A stretch of 64,000 bases of DNA from Siphonodentalium dalli (taxonomy: Eukaryota; Mollusca; Scaphopoda; Gadilida; Siphonodentaliidae). Below are positions 57,640 to 64,000 of the stretch, one piece after another (the stretch's first letter is position 1; every line of letters begins with the position of its first letter). The position numbers and the translations under genes are program-made. The notes under the pieces were generated by a model. That model was not told the origin of the DNA and did not search any database. It saw only the letters and a program-made list of their open reading frames with translations. The stretch spans positions 8,041,814 to 8,105,813 of the forward strand of contig CP136063.1 in assembly GCA_032622095.1 (NCBI GenBank), given 5' to 3'.

Positions 57640-59460
57640 ACATGTTCATTTGGCCTTCTACCACGGCTAGTACCGTCCTATGTATACCGTCTTATCCCAT
57701 CTAATAACGCCCCAAACCGTTCTGCATTATCCTAAGGGTGTTCTGTGTTTTGCCGCTTCTGTCCCATCGATGAAAAAAGTTGATTTAATCTGAGTATGGT
57801 CATTAAAATTCTACAATAATGTCGAGAATTTTTTTTCATTTATTGGAGATTTGGGAATGACCCGGGAGGATTTGGAAGGGGCGTAACCCCTCCCCTACAA
57901 CCCTCTTTTAGGTGAGGGTGTCGAGTTTGATGCAAAAATATCACCGTGGGACGGGGAAATACGAATGCGATGAACGATGTTTGTGTTTACCATCTAATAC
58001 CGTCCCATCCTGTTTTGCAATTTTCAAAGGTTTTTCTGCGTTTTACGACTGCTGTCCCATCAGCGAAAAAAGTTGTTTTGATCTTGATTATGGTCAATAA
58101 AATGCTAAAATGATGCCGAGAAGCTGTTGATCTAACATTTTATGCAAAAATATCGCCGTGGGACGGGGAAATATGAATGTGATGAATGATGTTTTGGAGT
58201 AAGCAATATTTAATTACGAACAGAACATGTAATACATACAAACAAATTGACATAAATAATAATAATGTTCAAAACTGGGATTAGACAACAAGCCTAAAAG
58301 CCTTTTATCAAATGAGGTTGTTGTTTACCATTTCGTTCTGCAATTTCCTAAGCTGTTCTGCGTTTTTCAACTTCCGTCCCATTAGTGAAACAAATTGTTT
58401 TAATCTTGATTATGGTCAATAAAATGCTACACAGATGTCGAGAAGATATTGTTCTAATATTATGTACAGATATATCGTCATGGGACGGCGGCAAAATATG
58501 AATGCATTTATGGTCTACATGTTCGTTCTGCCATTACCGCAGCCGTTCTGCGTTGCAAGTACCCATCGACGAAACAAGTTCTTTTAAACTAGATTAAAAT
58601 GCTACACTGATGTCGTGAATATATCAATCTAACATATGTCAAGAATAGTCGTCATAGGACGGCGAAATATGAATGAATTTGTTGTTTTGTAATTATAATA
58701 AAGAGCGTTTCTTAGTTTATATTATATAACCCATGAGAGATGTGTTTGCCATTAACCACATGTTGCTGGTTCGAACAGCGTTCAAATACATGAATAGTAG
58801 AATACTCAACACCATTCGGAAGTGCATAACACAAACAGCGAGTAATTCTCACTGAGACGATATCATCACCCTAAAGAGTCTGTGTCATCTGCCACCAGTT
58901 ATGCAAACACAAGCTTAGTGCCAACGTAAACTCAAGCTCAGTGCCGACGTGAACATAGTGTGAACAACTGAACGCCGTGTCAAACATTTTTGATATTGGT
59001 TTCTCCTTGTACGTTCATTAATAGTGAATTATTATAGTACTCGCATGTGATATTTGGATTTACCACACAATTTGTAAGTAAAAACTGATTTTGTTATGTT
59101 CGTTCTGCGTTTTACCATAGCTCTTCTGTCCCATATCGATGACGCAAGCTGTCACGTCGGCGCGACCAGTTGTTTTGTGCCACACAAATGTCGAGAAAAT
59201 GTAACATTTTAACATGTCACAATGGGACGGGGAAATGTAAATGCATTGAATGATTTTGTTGTTTCCAAAGGTTGTTCTGCGTTAACTTTTTTTGTCCCGT
59301 CCCATCTTTCTGTTCCGAGTTCTCTAACACCGTCTCAACCCATCTAATACCGTCCCATACCATCTAATACCGTCCCATCTAGTTCTGCAAATTTTCAAAG
59401 GTTGTTCTGCGTTTTGTCGCTGCTATCCCATCAGCGAAAAAAGTTGTTTTAATCTTTAAG
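57640..59460 (+). repeat. CCGTCCCAT-containing tandem repeat, ~200-bp unit
   Basis: The unit consists of CTAATACCGTCCCATC, TTCTGCAATTTCC..GG, TTCTGCGTTTTACCGCTTCC, GTTGTTTTAATCTTGATTAT, GGTCATTAAAATGCTACA, GATGTTAATCTAACATTTTA and ATATCGCCGTGGGACGGGGA. At least seven diverged copies are present, some truncated, interrupted by the outer foldback arm at 58733-59024. The small open frames at 57395-57735 and 57912-58100 read through repeats. Confidence 0.75.
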
Positions 59461-60706
59461 GCCTAAACAAAAAAGACGTTTGTTTCCGCTAACCCGACCG
59501 ACCCTATTTTAAAGCCCCGACCCTAAACTTTTTGTTTTCAATTTAGGTCCTAATTCATATCATAACAAGATGCAAAACATTTATATATATTGACATAAGA
59601 AATTTTAGTTTACAAAAAGATTTAAGTTTAACAGTTGGAATCATACTGTAAAGTATGTTTGGCTTTATCTAGCTTTCATCTGTGAAAACTTCAAATAGTT
59701 TCAGTTCAGGTTTGTTATGATTCAGCCTTCAGACTTCAGTATTTCAATCAAATACAGTACAGGAACATTAACAATTTGATCGAATCAACCTGGTTATCAG
59801 GTGGGATATCATAATACCAAATGAAAAATTAACATAGAGATTAGTACTATAAAGAGTAAATACTAACTAAATAGACATTGTTTCTGTACTACATGTAGTA
59901 TATTATGTATATGTCTCACTTGAATTTTATAAAATAGCCTATCATATGAATTAGAGTGATAATGGTAAGTCTCATTTCCAGCAGGATAAGCATAATCCAT
60001 TGAACCAAAAGATATCTGAAAATAAGTTATAAGCATTTCCAATCCATACATATATAAACATTTCCAAAGTTATGCTTGAGAAACTTGATCATATTGACCT
60101 CTCAGTAAAATTCAAAATACTGACTCAAAGTGCCCGAGATCAGCTCTAAATGCAATGGATTTTCAAATATTTTCCAGGGGGAGAACCCCCACCATCAGCA
60201 GGAGGTCACCCCTCCCAAACCTTCCTCCGCTCAGGCCTTCAGGTTATGTCTTTGGCATATCATTGCCCAAAAACAGGTGTCCCCAAAAAATACCTAGATC
60301 CTTCACTGAATGCGGAGGAGAAGGTGCGGTTGTGAAGCCATCATTAAGAGATCGGTACAAGACGGTCACTCCAATATGTGACAGTGCAGTGGTGCTGGAC
60401 TGACTCCAGTTGTCGCCAGACAATATGGGAAATATTAGGATTATCAAAGACTATATTAGTATATAGACTAGTATATATGTAAATATTGAAGCATATGTAA
60501 GATTGAATTGGGAGTTTTTAGTTCCTCTGTCTTTGGGTTAACCTGATTGGGGCTAAGAAGTGCATAGTTTGGGTTATTGACAAGTATTATACAGTTATTT
60601 TTAAAGATACTGAAAAAAAAAAAGTTAACAACAAAAAAGAAGCCTACCTACCTACCCTAATTTTTTTCAACTCGTTAGCGGAAACAAATGTATTTTTTTT
60701 TAGGCC
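59460..60706. mobile_element. 1,247-bp TIR element with TAA target duplication
   Basis: Termini GGCCTAAACAAAAAAGACG..TTTGTTTCCGCTAAC and the complement of GGCCTAAAAAAAAATACATTTGTTTCCGCTAAC form ~34-bp inverted repeats, with TAA at 59457-59459 and 60707-60709. TAA/TTA targets and a GGCC start suit PIF/Harbinger elements (inference). The plus-strand frames at 60150-60403 have no domain I recognise, so it is probably non-autonomous. It interrupts the CCGTCCCAT array, which resumes at 60710. Confidence 0.8.
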
Positions 60707-60709
60707 TAA

Positions 60710-62768
60710 TGGTCATGACGTCGAAAAGATGTTAGCTGTTCTGTGTTTTCTAATACCGTCCCATCCTATCTAATACCGTCCCATCCCGTTCTGCAATTTC
60801 CAAAGGTTCCATCGACAAAAAAAGTTGTTTTAACCTTGATTATGGTCATTAAAATGCCACAGTGTTGTCGAAAAGATGTTAATCTAACATTTTATGCAAA
60901 AATATCGCCGCGGGACGGTGAAATATGAATGCATGGGGTGATTTGGTGTTTGTTTACATTTTCGTTCTGCAATTTCCTACGTTTGTTCTGCGCTTTACCG
61001 CTTCCGTCCTATCAGCGAAAAATATGTTTTAATCTTGATTATGGTCAATAAAATGGGATCACCAATAAAATGCTACACTGATGACCATATAGAGCCACTT
61101 GGGTGCTGCTACATGCTGTATTATTGATAAACAGCAAGTTTAGGGGTCTATCTTAGCTGTTCTGCGGTTTCTAATACCGTCCCATCCTATCTAATACCGT
61201 CCCATCCCATTCTGCAATTTCCAAAGGTTCCGTCCCATCGACATAAAAAGTTGTTTTAATCTTGATTATGGTCATTAAAATGCTACAGTGTTGTCGAAAA
61301 GATGTTAATCTAACATTTTATGCAAAAATATCACAGTGGGACGGGGAAATATGAATGCATGGGGTGATTTGGTGTTTGTTTACATTTTCGTTCTGCAATT
61401 TCCTACGTTTGTTCTGCGCTTTACCGCTTCCGTCCCATCAGCGAAAAAAACCATGTTTTAATCTTGATTATGGTCATTAAAATGTTACAATGATGTCGAG
61501 AAGATGTTAATCTAACATTTTATGTAAAAATATCGCCGCGGGACGGGGAAATGTGAATGCATGGGGTGATTTGGTGTTTGTTTACATTTTCGTTCTGCAA
61601 TTTTGCTTCTGTCCCATCGACGAAAAAAGTTGTTTTCATCTTGATTATGGTCAATAAAATGGGATCACCAATAAAATGCTGCACTGATGACCATATAGAG
61701 CCATTTTGGTGCTGCTACATGCTGTATTATTGATAAAAGGCAAGTTTATGGGTCTATCTTAGCTGTTCTGCGTTTTCTAATACCGTCCCATCCTATATAA
61801 TACCGTCCCATCCCATTCTGCAATTTCCAAAGGTTCTGTCCCATCAACATAAAAAGTTGTTTTAATCTTGATTATGGTCATTAAAATGCTACAATGATGT
61901 CGAGAAGATGTTAATCTAACATTTTATGTAAAAATATCGCCGCGGGACGGGGAAATGTGAATGCATGGGGTGATTTGGTGTTTGTTTACATTTTCGTTCT
62001 GCAATTTCGCTTCCGTCCCATCGACGAAAAAATATGTTTTCATCTTGATTATGGTCAATAAAATGGGATCACCAATAAAATGCTGCACTGATGACCATAT
62101 AGGGCCATTTTGGTGCTGCTACATGCTGTATTATTGATAAACAGCAAGTTTAGGGGTCTATCTTAGCTGTTCTGCGGTTTCTAATACCGTCCCATCCTAT
62201 ATAATACCGTCCCATCCCGTTCTGCAATTTCCAAAGGTTCCGTCCCATCGACAAAAAAAGTTGTTTTAACCTTGATTATGGTCATTAAAATGCTACAGTG
62301 TTGTCGAAAAGATGTTAATCTAACATTTTATTCAAAAATATCGCCGCGGGACGGGGAAATATGAATGCATGGGGTGATTTGGTGTTTGTTTACATTTTCG
62401 TTCTGCAATTTCCTACGGATGTTCTGCGCTTTACCGCTTCCGTCCCATCAGCGGAAAAAAACATGTTTTAATCTTGATTATGGTCATTAAAATGCTACAA
62501 TGATGTCGAGAAGATGTTAATCTAACATTTTATGTAAAAATATTGCCGCGGGACGGGGAAATGTGAATGCATGGGATGATTTGGTGTTTGTTTACGTTTT
62601 CGTTCTGCAATTTCGCTTCTGTCCCATCGACGAAAAAAGTTGTTTTCATCTTGATTATGGTCAATAAAATGCTACAGTGATGTCGAAAATATGTTAATCT
62701 AACATTTTATGCAAAAATATCACCGTGGGACAGGGAAATATGAATGTATGGGGTAATTTGGTGTTTAT
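60710..62768 (+). repeat. CCGTCCCAT tandem repeat, longer ~410/610-bp higher-order units
   Basis: CTAATACCGTCCCATCCTAT starts blocks near 60749, 61168, 61779 and 62186 (spacing about 419, 611 and 407 bp). Each block contains one or two ~200-bp units plus, in some, a GGGATCACCAATAAAATGCT..GGTGCTGCTACATGCTGTAT insert. Copies are far more alike than those at 57.6-59.4 kb. Confidence 0.8.
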
Positions 62769-63040
62769 AATCCCACGTAGGGCTGGGCCGAAGGCCCAGT
62801 CCGTAGAGGGCTCTGAGTGTACTGGGCGCACACACGCGACGCTGGGAGAGCTGAATTGCAATACCGTTCCTTTGAAAATTTGTTTCTTAAAAATAGATGA
62901 CCTTTGACATGCCCTATTGAACTCTTGGTATCGTCTTTCCGAGTCACCTATTTAGCGATTGGATGAACGCGTTTGTCTTAACCAATCAGAATTAACGTTG
63001 CTCAGAGACGGTTGTTAGGCAAGTGATGATATTCAAACAA
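62769..63040 (+). promoter_or_regulatory. Promoter-like region with CCAAT boxes
   Basis: Leaves the repeat array near 62770 (with a GGGCTGGGCCGAAGGCCCAG hairpin at 62781-62800). An inverted CCAAT box (GCGATTGGATG) lies at 62955 and a forward one (AACCAATCAGA) at 62980. GGTTGTTAGGCAAG at 63010 resembles an RFX X-box half pair. The first ATG of the candidate exon is 30 bp further. No TATA box in the usual position. Confidence 0.35.
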
Positions 63041-63136
63041 ATGAAAATCGCCACCTCGGATTATTATTTCCACGAATTGCCAATTGCAACACACGCGATG
63101 GGCGAGAAAAAAACTTCCTACATTATGATATACAAG
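63041..63136 (+). CDS. Candidate first coding exon, 32 codons
   Basis: ATG at 63041 opens MKIATSDYYFHELPIATHAM, and a second in-frame ATG with better context (ACGCGATGG) lies at 63098. The frame ends at a consensus phase-0 donor TACAAG|GTGAGT (intron from 63137). Placement downstream of two CCAAT boxes and outside the repeats supports a real 5' exon. The rest of the gene is beyond the window, and the product is unknown. If the second ATG is used, only 13 codons (MGEKKTSYIMIYK) are in this exon. Confidence 0.4.
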
Positions 63137-64000
63137 GTGAGTACATGTACATGATCAGTATCGGATGTAGGATGTACCATTGGCGTTGTATGCCTTGTTT
63201 GACCGCGAATCTAACAAATTCACCAATTCCAATTTCCAGGCAGGGCAGACTGAGACTGACACTTGACCATTGACTCTAAATTGGTTCTAATTTTTCAGTG
63301 ACGTGGGTTCAAAGTCATAATTCCAAAGATTCACCCTTGCAACAAATTTAAAAATTACAATTTGAACGAATCAAGCATCTACCTTATTTGTGATTATAAT
63401 TGGGAGTACACGCTAACAACACTGTGACAAAATTAATTTATGAACACAGTTTTGTCAAAGGTGTCATTAGCTGCGAACAGAAAATATTTAGACAGAACGG
63501 AAGCTGATTAGATCGAATTCTCGCATTGTTGACTTGTCGAATGATAGAACACCGACACACAGCGATAATAAAATGACTTTCACGACAATAATCCTGACGA
63601 GAAAGTATGGATTAATACAATACGTCTACCGTACAATACACTCTACAGTCTACACTGACTACAGTACGGTACGGTACCGTTTATTAATATTATAGGCATA
63701 CATTGTATTACAGTTTGTTTTGAAAATCATAAAAATGTCAGAGTAAACTAGTGACTATTCTCAGATTCTGCAATACCAAATGTCCTCACCTTCAGGCTCA
63801 CCAGTATGTTTATGCACTTCGTCTTGCAAGGAAATACCATAGCGGGAATTGTCTTTGATCCAGCTGTTATTTTTTTAAACTTTCATCCTAATATTTGTAA
63901 TATTAAAAAATTATTATAATAGGGCTAAAGAACGGTATACCGCTCTTTAGCGACTAGGGCTAAAAAGCGGTACGGATTATAACTTTAATCGTTATACGTT
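63137..64000. other. Intron-like or intergenic DNA at the right edge
   Basis: AT-rich, with no further exon that I can support. Near 63922-63975 a small repeat GGGCTAAA(G/A)A(A/G)CGGTA with an internal GGTATACC palindrome occurs twice in inverted arrangement (GAACGGTATACCGCTCTTTAG), possibly the end of another inverted-repeat element. Confidence 0.4.

Larger units (their letters stand above)
54198..59024. mobile_element. Foldback-like composite with long inverted arms
   Basis: The outer arm sequence at 54198-54489 (ATTAGTGAACGTACAAGGAG, then TTGTGTTTGCATAACTGG, then CTTCCGAATGGTGTAGAG) is repeated inverted at about 58733-59024. The inverted match continues inward through ATATAATATAAACTAAGAAA (55335 against 58720) and a tandem ~200-bp repeat bearing CGTCCCATC and TTAAAACAACTTGTTTCG-type phrases, to about 56020 and 57640. 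The centre (56.0-57.6 kb) has no gene. The left arm is split by a LINE insertion. Terminal duplication not resolved. Confidence 0.7.

Overview
The window is eukaryotic and looks like a lophotrochozoan, most probably molluscan (bivalve-type), genome. The evidence is short coding exons bounded by GT..AG splice sites, AT-rich non-coding DNA, collagen Gly-X-Y exons, a Crypton-type tyrosine recombinase, hAT and PIF/Harbinger-like miniature elements, a LINE fragment, and several elements with internal tandem repeats that end in GGAC-rich simple sequence. No species can be named from the sequence alone, and no operons or prokaryotic gene organisation are present.

Layout. 0-2.5 kb: diverged ~285-bp and ~290-bp repeats. 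2.58-3.1 kb (-): a convincing exon of an armadillo-like protein. 3.2-8.6 kb: tandem-repeat elements (~130-190-bp units), one carrying a 526-bp hAT miniature element with a perfect 8-bp target duplication. 8.6-15.7 kb (+): a decayed transposon-type gene with a GCDY motif, split by a ~5.2-kb non-coding element with ~170-bp inverted termini. 16.9-17.9 kb (-): a coiled-coil exon and a second candidate exon. 18.1-19.6 kb: three tandem duplications with 236-, 58- and 35-bp units. 19.7 and 30.3-30.6 kb (-): two collagen exons of 54 and 333 bp, apparently of one gene. The intron between them contains a Crypton recombinase gene (21.3-23.3 kb, broken by a 299-bp hAT miniature element), a 5.96-kb element with ~2-kb inverted termini (23.4-29.4 kb), a hairpin repeat, and a hAT-like element whose target duplication lies in the collagen splice donor.

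31.4-43.6 kb is a 12.1-kb satellite of about 229 copies of a 53-bp monomer with higher-order periods of 42 and 23 monomers. The collagen exon at 30.65 kb starts with a splice acceptor, so the satellite is probably inside an upstream intron of that gene. 43.6-48.3 kb holds more GGAC-terminated repeat elements and weak coding signals. 48.3-53.4 kb has a candidate terminal exon, minisatellites and a 583-bp PIF/Harbinger-like element. 53.5 kb (-) carries a second fragment of the gene family broken at 8.6-15.7 kb.

54.2-59.0 kb is a foldback-like inverted repeat whose left arm was later hit by an 830-bp 5'-truncated LINE with an 11-bp target duplication. It runs into arrays of a CCGTCCCAT-containing repeat up to 62.7 kb, interrupted by a 1,247-bp TAA-flanked TIR element. 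62.8-64 kb is the least repetitive stretch and carries CCAAT boxes and a plausible first coding exon (+).

Most of the window is mobile or tandem DNA. The host genes visible are single exons, so gene structures are partial and host product names are given only at domain level.
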